NCBI RefSeq assembly: GCF_000705555.1
Contig: NZ_JMQN01000048.1
Coordinates: 120,091-184,090 of the forward strand
Length of the DNA: 64,000 bases
DNA from: Marinobacterium lacunae
Lineage (GTDB): Bacteria > Pseudomonadota > Gammaproteobacteria > Pseudomonadales > Balneatricaceae
Reading direction: 5' to 3'
Shown one piece after another: positions 48,988 to 59,809 of the stretch. Each line of letters starts with the position of its first letter. Positions within the stretch are counted from its first letter, which is position 1. The notes under the pieces were generated by a model that did not search any database, was not told the origin of the DNA, and worked only from the letters and a program-made list of their open reading frames with translations. The position numbers were made by a program, and so were the translations under genes.

Positions 48988-50478
48988 ATGAACGATACGA
49001 TCTCGATGCTGGCGATCAACTTCATCGCCCTCATCGGACTGCTGTTGCTGTTGCTGATTCTGGGAGGATTAGTTGCCGCGGTCATCATGTACCAGGTTGA
49101 TAAACGGCAGACGGCTCACACAATCAGGCGCAACTACCCGCTTCTGGGACGTTTTCGATACTTGTTTGAGTCGCTGGGCGAATTTTTCCGCCAGTACTTT
49201 TTTGCCATGGACCGGGAGGAGATGCCGTTTAACCGTGCTCAGCGCTCCTGGGTGTACCGTGCGGCGAAGAATATCGACAACACCGTGGCGTTTGGCTCGA
49301 CCCGCGATCTGCGTCGCCCCGGTACTTACTACTTCTTGAACTGTCCTTTTCCGACGCTCAGCGAAGATGCGGCCAAAACCCAGTCGATGCGCATTGGTCC
49401 CTATTGTCGGGAGCCCTATGATGCTCCCTCGCTGCTCAATATCTCTGGCATGAGCTATGGCGCGCTGTCACGGCCTGCGGTCAAGGCGCTATCGCGCGGC
49501 GCCAAGATTGCCGGATGCTGGATGAACACCGGCGAAGGTGGGTTATCGCCCTACCATCTCGAAGGTGGCTGCGACATCGTCTACCAGATCGGCACGGCCA
49601 AATACGGTCTGCGTGACGAACAGGGTAAGCTCAGTGACGAAAAACTGGTGCAGGCCTCCGCACTGCCGCAGGTGAAGATGTTCGAGATCAAGCTCAGTCA
49701 GGGCGCGAAGCCTGGCAAGGGCGGTATTCTTCCCGGTGACAAGGTCACGGCGGAGATCGCCGAGATCCGCGGTATTCCGGTCGGGCACCCGTCGATCAGC
49801 CCCAATCGCCATCAGGAGATCGGGTCGAATGATGATCTGCTGGATGTAATCGAACATATCCGTGTGGTGACCGGAAAGCCTGTGGGCTTCAAGATGGTGC
49901 TGGGCACGACGGACTGGCTGGACGGTTTTTGCGAGGCAGTCAATAAGCGTGGCAGCGAGGCGGCGCCCGATTTTATTACACTGGACAGTGCCGATGGCGG
50001 TACCGGTGCTGCGCCGCTGCCATTGATCGACAGTGTTGGACTGCCGTTGAGGGAGAGCCTGCCGATACTGGTCAACAAGTTGATCCAGCATGGGCTGCGC
50101 AACCGCATTCGCATCATCGCATCGGGCAAATTGATTAATCCCACCGACGTAGCGGCCGCTATCTGCATGGGGGCTGATTTCGTCGTGACGGCGCGTGGCT
50201 TCATGTTCGCGCTGGGCTGTATCCAGGCGTTGCAGTGCAACAAGAACACCTGCCCTACCGGTGTGACCTCGCATAATCCCCGCTTGCAGCAGGGGTTGGT
50301 GCCGGAGGACAAGGCCGAGCGCGTGGCCCACTTCCACCACAATCTGGTACATGAGGTGGAGATGATCGCGCACTCATGTGGCGTTGCGGAGCCACGGCAA
50401 CTTAAGCGTGAGCACGCCGCCATCGTCTTGGATGGCGGTACATCCGTTCCGCTGAATATTCTGTATCCCGACTCCTGA
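48988..50478 (+). CDS. FMN-binding glutamate-synthase-family protein (GltB2/YerD-like), membrane-anchored
   Basis: 496 aa. One N-terminal hydrophobic segment (LIGLLLLLLILGGLVAAVIM) precedes a domain like the FMN/Fe-S synthase core of glutamate synthase: NISGMSYGALSRPAVKALS, MNTGEGGLSPYH, GAKPGKGGILPGDKV, DSADGGTGAAPLPL, and C-terminal cysteines in LQCNKNTCPTGVTSHNP suited to an Fe-S cluster. It lacks the glutaminase domain of GltB and no gltD neighbour is present, so the electron donor and reaction are unknown. Convergent with a small gene, with a shared terminator between. Confidence 0.88.
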   Translation: MNDTISMLAINFIALIGLLLLLLILGGLVAAVIMYQVDKRQTAHTIRRNYPLLGRFRYLFESLGEFFRQYFFAMDREEMPFNRAQRSWVYRAAKNIDNTVAFGSTRDLRRPGTYYFLNCPFPTLSEDAAKTQSMRIGPYCREPYDAPSLLNISGMSYGALSRPAVKALSRGAKIAGCWMNTGEGGLSPYHLEGGCDIVYQIGTAKYGLRDEQGKLSDEKLVQASALPQVKMFEIKLSQGAKPGKGGILPGDKVTAEIAEIRGIPVGHPSISPNRHQEIGSNDDLLDVIEHIRVVTGKPVGFKMVLGTTDWLDGFCEAVNKRGSEAAPDFITLDSADGGTGAAPLPLIDSVGLPLRESLPILVNKLIQHGLRNRIRIIASGKLINPTDVAAAICMGADFVVTARGFMFALGCIQALQCNKNTCPTGVTSHNPRLQQGLVPEDKAERVAHFHHNLVHEVEMIAHSCGVAEPRQLKREHAAIVLDGGTSVPLNILYPDS

Positions 50479-50492
50479 GGGTACAGAAACGC

Positions 50493-50520
50493 GAAAGGCC
50501 AGCGTTTAAGCTGGCCTTTC
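50493..50520. terminator. Bidirectional terminator
   Basis: Perfect 11-bp stem GAAAGGCCAGC / GCTGGCCTTTC around GTTTAA, in the gap between the convergent FMN-protein gene and the small gene at 50529. Confidence 0.8.
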
Positions 50521-50528
50521 ACTGTCGG

Positions 50529-50735
50529 CTACTCTTCGTCGAACCAGGAGTCGTTGTCGATGAAGGGTGATAGCTCTTTCTCCTCCCGGCGTCGCTCGAT
50601 GGCGCGTCTTGCTTCCAGGAGTCGCTTGGATGCGTGTTGTTTGCGGCGGTTTTTCTCTTCGACATCGTAACTGACAAGGATGTCGAACACTTCGGTCTGA
50701 ATTTCGTTCAGGTCCTGCTCTTTCCGTACCAGCAT
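50529..50735 (-). CDS. Small charged protein, possibly PA3496-like family
   Basis: 68 aa, no signal peptide or membrane segment. The C-terminal half is a run of arginine and glutamate (KRLLEARRAIERRREEK) ending in an acidic tail with aromatic residues (NDSWFDEE). The arrangement recalls small gammaproteobacterial proteins of the PA3496 type, but this is from memory and tentative. The ATG at 50735 has GGAG 9 nt upstream; a TTG six codons earlier is less likely. A dedicated terminator supports it as a real gene. Confidence 0.65.
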   Translation of the reverse strand: MLVRKEQDLNEIQTEVFDILVSYDVEEKNRRKQHASKRLLEARRAIERRREEKELSPFIDNDSWFDEE

Positions 50736-50957
50736 AATACTTGCTCCGATCAACCGGTTCAGCGGCGACCAACGGAGCGTTCAGAGGCCCGTCGGGAACC
50801 GCGAAAACGTCGCTGTAGACCCCGTTTTACCCCAATGTCGATCAAAATTCAAACAGGCTGGGGTAAGCGGTTGATCAAATACTAGGCGTGTGCTGTTGCA
50901 CGAAAGTGACAGGGCGCCTTAAAAAGGCGGCCTGTTAAAAGAGGATCTTCGTTCGGC

Positions 50958-51854
50958 TCATTCGTCGCAATCGTCGTCTTCGGGGCGGCGTAGCAGCAGC
51001 CGTTTGTCATTCTGGCGAAGACTGCGCAGGCTGCGCTTGATCGTCTTGAGATGGTCGAAAAGCGCAGGGCCGAGTTTCATCGCCACGCCGACTGCGAGCA
51101 CGTCGATCACCACCAGGTGCACGATGCGTGACGACATCAGCGTGCTTAGATCCTTGTCCTCTTCCACATCGATATGGATGGGAATCGTCGCTAAGTCAGC
51201 CAGCGGCGTATTGCCCGGGCAGAGCGCTATGACGGTCGCGCCGGTTTCGCGTACCAGCTTGACGGTATGAAGCAGATCCTTGGTGCGCCCGGTCTGGGAG
51301 ATCGCAACGACCACGTCGCCTTCACCCAAGGTGACGGCGGATATCGTCTGCATGTGAGGGTCGGAATAGGCGGCGGCGGATACCTTCAAGCGGTAGAACT
51401 TGTGCTGGGCATCGGCGCATACCGGCGCAGACGCCCCAAAGCCGTAAAACTCCACGCGATTAGCCTTGGCCAGGGCGTCAATCGCCTCCTCCAGCGTGGT
51501 TGGATCGAGTTGTTCCCGGATGTTGATCAGGTTGCCGATCATCGAGTCGAAAATCTTCTGCTTGAACTCGATCACCGTGTCGGTGGAGTTCAGGGCGAAT
51601 TGCTCGAAGCTGGTATTGCTGGCCAGCCCCTGCGCCAAGGTCAGCTTGAAATCCTGGAATCCGTCATAATTCAGCGCACGACAGAAGCGAACGACGGTCG
51701 GCTCACTGACATTGGCCTCGGACGCGAGATCGACGATCCGCATATGGATCACTTCATTGGGGTTAGCCAACACATATTCCGCTACTTTCTGTTCGGATTT
51801 ACGCAGTTTTGAGCGGGCATCAGCGATCGATTTAAGCAGATTGAAGGAGTTCAA
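50958..51854 (-). CDS. hexR: RpiR/MurR-family transcriptional regulator, HexR-like
   Basis: About 298-aa DNA-binding regulator. N-terminal helix-turn-helix of RpiR type (KLRKSEQKVAEYVLANP, VDLASEANVSEPTVVRFCRAL) and a C-terminal SIS sugar-phosphate domain (VEFYGFGASAPVCADAQHK, VVAISQTGRTKDLLHTVKLV). HexR usually senses 2-keto-3-deoxy-6-phosphogluconate and controls central carbon genes; none of its usual neighbours (zwf, edd) lie here. The start is uncertain: TTG at 51854 has AGGAAAG upstream, TTG at 51869 is also open. Confidence 0.8.
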   Translation of the reverse strand: MNSFNLLKSIADARSKLRKSEQKVAEYVLANPNEVIHMRIVDLASEANVSEPTVVRFCRALNYDGFQDFKLTLAQGLASNTSFEQFALNSTDTVIEFKQKIFDSMIGNLINIREQLDPTTLEEAIDALAKANRVEFYGFGASAPVCADAQHKFYRLKVSAAAYSDPHMQTISAVTLGEGDVVVAISQTGRTKDLLHTVKLVRETGATVIALCPGNTPLADLATIPIHIDVEEDKDLSTLMSSRIVHLVVIDVLAVGVAMKLGPALFDHLKTIKRSLRSLRQNDKRLLLRRPEDDDCDE

Positions 51855-52080
51855 TGGTCTTTCCTGCAAGAATCAGGGAATAGCGAATCCTGTGAGTATA
51901 CCAATCCTCCCAGGCCAGGGGTAACTTTCGCACTTTTTATCTAAACTGTTGACTGAAAAAGGGAATCATATGCTAATGCAGGGATTCAAACCGGAGGAGT
52001 GTGCGTTGGTAGCGCGTTGATTTATACTCTCGTGCAATATTCTTTGCCGTTTTACGGCGTATCTCAGTAGACGAAACGGA

Positions 52081-53007
52081 ATGATGTTGTATAAAAGCCG
52101 AGCGATACTGACCCTTTTCCTGATGTTACTGGCCGAGCCTGTTCTGGCGGCCGGTCTGAAATCCGATCCTTCCCGTCTGCACCTGGCGTCTGTCAATGCC
52201 ATGGTTACCGATATCGATACCGGTGAGGTGCTGTATCAGAAGAATGCCGATGCCGTCGTGCCCATCGCATCCGTGAGCAAGTTGATGACGGCGCTAGTGA
52301 CGCTTGATGCCAAGCTGGATATGGACGAGCGGATTCCGATTCGGGTGCATGACTCCATCCAGATGAAGAACGTGATTTCACGTATTCGGCTTGAAAGCGA
52401 ATTGCCCCGTGGTGATGTCCTGCATCTGGCGTTGATGGCATCGGAAAACAGGGCCGCAACGGCGCTGGCGCACGCCTATCCCGGTGGTTACTTTGCATTT
52501 GTACGGGCGATGAACCTGAAAGCACAGGCGCTGGGCATGAACAGTACCCGTTTCGTTGAACCGACGGGACTCTCCTATTTCAATGTTTCCACGGCACGCG
52601 ATCTGACGAAGTTGATCAAGGCGGCACGCAACTATCCGGCAGTGCATGAGATGACTACCAGTTCTAAGCTGGATGCACGCTTCAGCCACCCGAACTATGT
52701 GCTCGCGTTCTACAACACCAACCGTCTGGTCAACAACGACGAGTGGGATATTCTGCTCAGCAAGACCGGCTACAACGACGAGGCCGGACGCTGTCTGGCG
52801 CTGCTCAGTCGCATCCGAGGCCATCGAATTGCGATGGTGTTTCTCGATTCCTTCGGCAAGCGCTCCCACATCGGTGATGCATCCCGCGTACGACGGTGGC
52901 TTGAGACCGGCGACAGCGGCTCGGTACCGGCATCGGCGCGCCGGTACGAGCAGGAGAAAAATCGTGGCGGACGCAGTGCGACATTGCTGGCTGAGAAAAG
53001 CCGCTAG
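52081..53007 (+). CDS. pbpG: D-alanyl-D-alanine endopeptidase (PBP7-like)
   Basis: 308-aa periplasmic low-molecular-weight penicillin-binding protein that cuts peptidoglycan cross-links. Signal peptide through VLAAG; catalytic SxxK as ASVSKLM, SxN as ASENRA and KTG as SKTGYNDEAG, in the order and spacing of the S11 family. It lacks the C-terminal extension of DacA-type carboxypeptidases, as PBP7 does. The start may be either of the two consecutive ATGs. A terminator follows. Confidence 0.92.
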   Translation: MMLYKSRAILTLFLMLLAEPVLAAGLKSDPSRLHLASVNAMVTDIDTGEVLYQKNADAVVPIASVSKLMTALVTLDAKLDMDERIPIRVHDSIQMKNVISRIRLESELPRGDVLHLALMASENRAATALAHAYPGGYFAFVRAMNLKAQALGMNSTRFVEPTGLSYFNVSTARDLTKLIKAARNYPAVHEMTTSSKLDARFSHPNYVLAFYNTNRLVNNDEWDILLSKTGYNDEAGRCLALLSRIRGHRIAMVFLDSFGKRSHIGDASRVRRWLETGDSGSVPASARRYEQEKNRGGRSATLLAEKSR

Positions 53008-53030
53008 CGCATTGCTTAACGCGTGATAGC

Positions 53031-53068
53031 AAAAGGCCCCTGACCGACAGATCGGCAGGGGCCTTTTT
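53031..53068 (+). terminator. Intrinsic terminator after pbpG
   Basis: Stem AAAAGGCCCCTG / CAGGGGCCTTTTT with a 13-nt loop, followed by T residues. It may also serve the convergent thi operon. Confidence 0.85.
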
Positions 53069-53129
53069 GTGGGTGTACTGTCAGTGAAACCGGCCAACGG
53101 CATTCGTTGCCGTTGGCCTATGTTGCGCG

Positions 53130-55028
<1,899 letters not shown>

Positions 55029-55042
55029 TCAGAAAGTTAAGT

Positions 55043-55975
55043 TCAGGGAGCGGTCGCGTAGGTATCGACCGACGGGGTTGCCTTGGTCAGGCCCTGTTGC
55101 TGCATGAATTCGCCAAAACGCTGGTAACGCTCGGTGTCCAATGCCGCGGGGCGCAGTGCAAATCGGGTCAGGGTATCGGCCCAGGCACGCTTGTTCAGCT
55201 CGTTATCAAGCTCGTCAGGCTTGTAGCTGACAAAGCTCTGCCAGGCCGCTTGCGGATGGTTGACGATAAACTGCGTCGCCTTCTCCACCGCTTTCATGAA
55301 ACGGCTGTAGCGATCATCGCCGCGATCCTTGGCGTTGATCACCAGAATCAGTTCGTCATAGGCCGGTACGCCCTCCTCTTCGACGAAGAACGCACGTCCC
55401 GGATGTCCCTCGATATCCATCTGGTTCAGTTCGAAATTGCGGAAGGCGCCGATAACGGCATCAACCTGACCGGAGATCAGCGACGGCGATAACGACCAGT
55501 TGACGTTGACCAGTTCGATATCCTTGAGGGTCAGACCGTTTTTCTCCAGCATGGCGTGCAGCAGGGCGTCCTCGAAGCCGCTGACGGAGTAGCCGACTTT
55601 GCGGCCCTTGAGGTCGGCGATCGATTTGACCGGCCCATCCTTCAGCACTACCAGTGAATTCAGAGGTGTGGCGACAAGGGTGCCGACCCGCACCAGTGGC
55701 AGGCCTTCATCAATCTGCTGATGCAGCTGTGGCTGGTAGTTGATCGCCATGTCTGCCTTTCCGGCTGCGACCAGTTTTGGCGGCATGGAGGGATCGGCCG
55801 GTTCGACCATGGAAACCTCCAACCCCTGCTCGGCGAAGTAGCCTTTCTGCTGGGCTACGATCAGTGGGCCATGGTCAGGGTTGATGAACCAGTCCAGCAG
55901 CAGCTCAACTTTGTCCGCTGCCAGTGCCTGTGCCGAGAACAGCATGGCCAGGATCAGTGTGCTCAAGCGTTTCAT
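55043..55975 (-). CDS. thiY: Pyrimidine-precursor ABC transporter substrate-binding protein, ThiY-like
   Basis: 310-aa periplasmic protein of the NMT1/THI5-like family. Signal peptide to AQALAAD; LLLDWFINPDHGPLIVAQQKGYFAEQGLEV is the family N-terminus. ThiY proteins bind formylaminopyrimidine or related HMP precursors. Co-transcription with thiD and thiC under a TPP riboswitch supports that role; the exact ligand is inferred. Confidence 0.88.
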   Translation of the reverse strand: MKRLSTLILAMLFSAQALAADKVELLLDWFINPDHGPLIVAQQKGYFAEQGLEVSMVEPADPSMPPKLVAAGKADMAINYQPQLHQQIDEGLPLVRVGTLVATPLNSLVVLKDGPVKSIADLKGRKVGYSVSGFEDALLHAMLEKNGLTLKDIELVNVNWSLSPSLISGQVDAVIGAFRNFELNQMDIEGHPGRAFFVEEEGVPAYDELILVINAKDRGDDRYSRFMKAVEKATQFIVNHPQAAWQSFVSYKPDELDNELNKRAWADTLTRFALRPAALDTERYQRFGEFMQQQGLTKATPSVDTYATAP

Positions 55976-55988
55976 GAGACTCCTCTCG

Positions 55989-56774
55989 TTATCGGCTCCG
56001 GCTTCTGCCGGTCGTGGGTGAATTCAGGGTATCGCTCTGCCAGGGCACCAGTCGGCGCGCGATCAGATCGATCAGGAAATAGAGGCTGACGGCGATCAGC
56101 GCCAGGATCAGCAGCGCGGCGAACATGAGGTCGACCTGCATGCGGGCATTGGCATTGAGCATCAGGTAACCAAGACCGGTGGAGGAACCGACCCACTCGC
56201 CGACGACGGCGCCGATCGGTGCGACAGACGCCGCAACCCTTAAACCCGAGCCAAACGCCGGTAGTGCTGCTGGCAGGCGTATCTGTAGAAGTTGTGTCCG
56301 TTTGTCAGCGCCAAGGGTGCGCGCCAGTTTCAGATAGGCGGTCGGTGTCTGGCGCAGGCCGTCGAAGCAGGCAGCGGTGACCGGGAAATAGATGATTAAC
56401 GTTGCCATGGCAATTTTAGAGGCCATGCCGTAACCGAGCCAAAGCATCAATACCGGCGCAAGCGCAAATACAGGGATCGCCTGGCTGATCACCAGAACAG
56501 GCATCAGCCAGCGTTTCAAGCCACCCCAGGTGGCCAGAGACAGCGCGCTGATAAGGCCCAGAACAACGCCGAGCAGCAGGCCGATCAGAATCTCCGCTAA
56601 TGTGACACCGGCATGGCGCAGCAATAGCGGCAGCTGTTCGATCAGTGTCGCGATGACAGATAGCGGTCCGGGCAGAATGTAACGTGGCGCGTCCGTGGTC
56701 CAGACAATGCATTGCCATAACAACGTAAGACCGAGTGCGATGATGACAGGCCGCAGCAGCTGGCTCATGCGCAC
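55989..56774 (-). CDS. thiX: Thiamine-precursor ABC permease, ThiX-like
   Basis: 261-aa inner-membrane permease of the SsuC/TauC type with about six hydrophobic segments and the coupling motif EWVGSSTGLGYLMLNANA. Its start overlaps the end of the ATPase gene by 10 nt, and the binding protein follows after 13 nt. Function inferred from the riboswitch operon. Confidence 0.87.
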   Translation of the reverse strand: MRMSQLLRPVIIALGLTLLWQCIVWTTDAPRYILPGPLSVIATLIEQLPLLLRHAGVTLAEILIGLLLGVVLGLISALSLATWGGLKRWLMPVLVISQAIPVFALAPVLMLWLGYGMASKIAMATLIIYFPVTAACFDGLRQTPTAYLKLARTLGADKRTQLLQIRLPAALPAFGSGLRVAASVAPIGAVVGEWVGSSTGLGYLMLNANARMQVDLMFAALLILALIAVSLYFLIDLIARRLVPWQSDTLNSPTTGRSRSR

Positions 56775-57502
56775 TCCTGTGCCAGTAGCGTCAGCAATTC
56801 GCCTTGCAGATGAAGCAGGGCCTCATCTCTTACCGATCGGGGCGTATCGCCCTGCGGCTCAATCGGGTTGGACAAACGTGCCGGCTGGCCCTGCAACACA
56901 AGAATACGGTCGGACAGGCGCAAGGCTTCAAGTGGATCGTGGGTAATCATCAATACCGTGCGCTCACTCAGTAACGACGCAGCCAGATCCTGAAGGCGCA
57001 GACGGTTGATGGCATCCAGCGCCGAAAAAGGCTCATCCATGCACACCAGGGGGCGATCCTGAAACAGGGTGCGGGCAAGGGCGACACGTTGACGCTGTCC
57101 GCCGGAGAGATCGCTCGGCCTTACATCGGCCTTGTCGCCAAGACCAACCTGAGAGAGCAGGTAGTGTGCAAGCTCTTTCTGTTCGGGCCTGACATTGCGC
57201 TTCTGGCTCAGTCGCGCGCCGAGCAAGACGTTGTCGAGTACATTCAGCCAAGGCAGCAATAGATCGTCCTGAGCCATCCAGGCAACGCGGCCGGACAAGG
57301 GTTTTCCGTCGCTGCAGGTCAGAGTGCCCCCGATCTCCGCGTCATCGGCGATACCGCAAAGCAATTGGAGAAGTGAGCTCTTACCGACTCCGGACTGCCC
57401 CAAAATACTGGTCCAAAGACCCGACGGCAGATCAAGGTTCAGGTCACTGAAGACGCAGTGCTGCTGCCAGTGCAGGCTGGCGTGCTCAAGCCGGATATCC
57501 AC
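56765..57502 (-). CDS. thiZ: Thiamine-precursor ABC ATPase, ThiZ-like
   Basis: About 245-aa SsuB/TauB-type ATPase: Walker A GQSGVGKSS, signature LSGGQRQRVALAR, Walker B RPLVCMDEPFSALDA, H-loop ITHDPLEA. I choose the GTG at 57502, four nt after the thiD stop with GGTGG upstream; the open frame to 57583 would overlap thiD by 77 nt. Confidence 0.87.
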   Translation of the reverse strand: MDIRLEHASLHWQQHCVFSDLNLDLPSGLWTSILGQSGVGKSSLLQLLCGIADDAEIGGTLTCSDGKPLSGRVAWMAQDDLLLPWLNVLDNVLLGARLSQKRNVRPEQKELAHYLLSQVGLGDKADVRPSDLSGGQRQRVALARTLFQDRPLVCMDEPFSALDAINRLRLQDLAASLLSERTVLMITHDPLEALRLSDRILVLQGQPARLSNPIEPQGDTPRSVRDEALLHLQGELLTLLAQECA

Positions 57503-57506
57503 GTGT

Positions 57507-58322
57507 TCACCACCACCGGTGGAAATGGTGGGTTGGGCCGTGACCGGAACCGACCTGAAGCCGGTCGGCGGCTTGAATGGCATCCGTTATATAGGCTTTT
57601 GCTGCCTCGACGGCTCGGACGATGTCCAGACCGCGGGCGAGTCCCGCTGCAATGGCCGACGAGAGTGTGCAGCCGGTGCCGTGGGTGTTGCGTGTTGCGA
57701 TGCGCTTGGCCGGTAGCCAATGTTCACTGTGATCGAGCAAAAGCAGATCTGCGCTGTCGTCACTGCTTGATTCGCTCAGATGACCGCCTTTGATCAATAC
57801 GCCCTGAGGACCCAGTTGCCGCAGTGCTTGCGCCTGTGCCCGCATGTCATCCCGCGATTCGGCTTCGTCTGTGCCCAGCAGGACAGCCGCTTCCGGCAGA
57901 TTAGGGGTTATCAGCCTCGCAAGGGGAACCAGTTCGTTGCGTAGCGCAGAGACGGCTTCATCGAGCAGTAGCTTGTCGCCGCTCTTGGCAACCATAACCG
58001 GGTCCAGCACGATATTGGTGATGGCTCTCTCGCGGAGAATACCCGCGATGGTCTCAATGGTTTCCGGGCGGCTGAGCATGCCGATCTTGATCGCGTCGAC
58101 GACCAGATCATCAAGCACGGTATTAAGCTGGTCTGCGATAAAGGCGGCTGGAACGTCATGGATTGCGCGCACTTCACGTGTGTTCTGTGCAGTCAGCGCG
58201 GTAATCACCGACGCGCCGAATACGCCGAGTGCCGAAAAGGTTTTCAGGTCAGCCTGAATGCCGGCACCGCCGCCGCTATCGGAACCGGCGATGGTCAACG
58301 CGATGGGGGTTGAATGTGTCAT
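57507..58322 (-). CDS. thiD: Hydroxymethylpyrimidine/phosphomethylpyrimidine kinase ThiD
   Basis: Phosphorylates HMP and HMP-phosphate to HMP-diphosphate. 271 aa. IAGSDSGGGAGIQADLKTF near the start, VLDPVMVAKSGDKLL, LITPNLPEAAVLLG, and the C-terminal anion-hole motif TRNTHGTGCTLSSAIAAGLA. The ATG at 58322 has AGGAG; the longer frame to 58418 runs into the riboswitch. First coding gene of the thi operon. Confidence 0.96.
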   Translation of the reverse strand: MTHSTPIALTIAGSDSGGGAGIQADLKTFSALGVFGASVITALTAQNTREVRAIHDVPAAFIADQLNTVLDDLVVDAIKIGMLSRPETIETIAGILRERAITNIVLDPVMVAKSGDKLLLDEAVSALRNELVPLARLITPNLPEAAVLLGTDEAESRDDMRAQAQALRQLGPQGVLIKGGHLSESSSDDSADLLLLDHSEHWLPAKRIATRNTHGTGCTLSSAIAAGLARGLDIVRAVEAAKAYITDAIQAADRLQVGSGHGPTHHFHRWW

Positions 58323-58398
58323 ATCAGGCTCCTGTGCCGTGGATAAACCGCACAGTCGGCCCGAACAGCAGATAGTACTGGGGCATACGGAATATCTC

Positions 58399-58494
58399 GA
58401 TTTCCTACGCCGGTCCAAGCCGGATCAGGTTCAGCGGGTTTAATCTCAGCCCGTACCATTCGCGTTCCAACGCCAATGACGGGGCACCCCGACC
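58399..58494 (-). ncRNA. TPP riboswitch (THI element)
   Basis: On the minus strand the conserved parts appear in order: a 5' stem around GGGGTGCCCC, then GGGCTGAGATTAAACCCG (58454-58437), then CTGAACCTGATCCGG and ACCGGCGTAGGAA. This is the canonical TPP aptamer. It ends about 77 nt before thiD and so controls thiD-thiZXY-thiC. Confidence 0.96.
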
Positions 58495-58609
58495 AAGATA
58501 GATGTCGCGCCCAGTTTAGGTGGAGTCGGGTTGTCTGTCCACAGCTCCGGCAAAGCGCGCCGGATCAGCTATAAATGAAGGGGAGCGTTCGATCTTCGTG
58601 AGGTGAGAT

Positions 58610-58801
58610 ATGAATCCGCAGGAGGATGTCGATGTCAGCTGCCCTTGGTGTAACGAGCCGGTAACCCTCGTTGTCGAGTGTATCGAGCCGGATCAGGAGT
58701 ACACCGAGGATTGTCCGGTCTGCTGTGCGCCGATGCTGGTCAGGGTTGTAATACCCCAGTTCGGTATGCCGCAGGTGGAGGTGGATCGGGAAGGCGGTTG
58801 A
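58610..58801 (+). CDS. CPXCG-motif cysteine-rich protein
   Basis: 63-aa protein with two cysteine pairs, SCPWCNEP and DCPVCCAPM, arranged as a small zinc ribbon, matching the CPXCG family of unknown function. Acidic N-terminus, no membrane segment. ATG at 58610. It may be co-transcribed with the CHAD gene 31 nt downstream. Confidence 0.88.
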   Translation: MNPQEDVDVSCPWCNEPVTLVVECIEPDQEYTEDCPVCCAPMLVRVVIPQFGMPQVEVDREGG

Positions 58802-58832
58802 TTGTTTTAAAGCAGAACCGGGTGGGATTGAA

Positions 58833-59663
58833 ATGTATGACAAGGAGATAAAGTCCCTGCCAAAAAGGCCCAAGGCACATATTAGAACCTTGGGCCTGTC
58901 GATACTTCGGGAAGCACAGGGCTGTGCTCAAACCCCCGAACAACTGGGCCAGAAGGAGACGATTCACCGGGTCCGTGTTGCGATGAAACGAATGCGCGCT
59001 TTGATCCGCTTGTTGCACGCGTGCCTTCCATCCCGCGATAGTGCGGTGCTGGATCGTCTGTGCCGGCAGATCGCCGCTGACCTGTCGTCCAATCGCGATG
59101 CGGATGTGGCGATCGATACGCTGATTGTGTTGGCCGGAGAGGATCGCGATGCCGGTGTCTGTCAACGATTGCTCGCAGCATTAGAGTCGTCCTCGAGCAC
59201 GTCCGATCAAACCGACTGCGACCAGCCGCCGGACTGGCAAGGGGTCTTGCAGCGGCTTGAGCAGATAGAAGGCGTATTCATCTGTGCCCCGCTTAAAGGG
59301 CTGCGCAAGCGGCATCTGCGTAAAGGCGGAGATCGCGGCATGCGACAGGGGCGCAAATTGTGGCGACGGGTCCGCAAAACGGAGGAGGTCGAAGCGCTGC
59401 ATGACTGGCGTAAGGCGGTAAAGCGAAGCTTCTACCAGTCCCAGCTGTTGTCCGATGGCGAAAGCGGTGACAAGGATTTGAAGGCGCTCGGTGGTTGTCT
59501 CGGTGATCTGCATGATCTCGATATGCTCGAGCAGCGTCTTAACGAGCGCAGAAGGCTGTATTGGTTGGAGGACCTGCAGTGGGTGCTACCTCGCCTGCAG
59601 CGTCGTCGTCGGGACCTTCTGGCTCAGGCCCGGAAATTGGGCGGCAGGATCTATTTCAATTAG
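58833..59663 (+). CDS. CHAD-domain protein
   Basis: 276-aa basic, helical protein with conserved CHAD histidines: QKETIHRVRVAMKRMRALIRLL in the first repeat and VEALHDWRKAVKRSFYQSQLL in the second, with LGDLHDLDML near the end. CHAD domains are known to bind polyphosphate. No CYTH triphosphatase domain is fused or adjacent, so the role here is unknown. Confidence 0.88.
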   Translation: MYDKEIKSLPKRPKAHIRTLGLSILREAQGCAQTPEQLGQKETIHRVRVAMKRMRALIRLLHACLPSRDSAVLDRLCRQIAADLSSNRDADVAIDTLIVLAGEDRDAGVCQRLLAALESSSSTSDQTDCDQPPDWQGVLQRLEQIEGVFICAPLKGLRKRHLRKGGDRGMRQGRKLWRRVRKTEEVEALHDWRKAVKRSFYQSQLLSDGESGDKDLKALGGCLGDLHDLDMLEQRLNERRRLYWLEDLQWVLPRLQRRRRDLLAQARKLGGRIYFN

Positions 59664-59809
59664 TGTCGCACATCTTCAGCAAATAGTTGGTTCGCGAAAC
59701 AAAGCGGTGCTAGTCTGGCGTTTGCACTCTCCGTGCTTTTGTCATTGGTGACCGGGCATTTCGATCCGTTCCCTACCCTAATATGTCCCATGGAAAATGG
59801 AGTTTGTCC

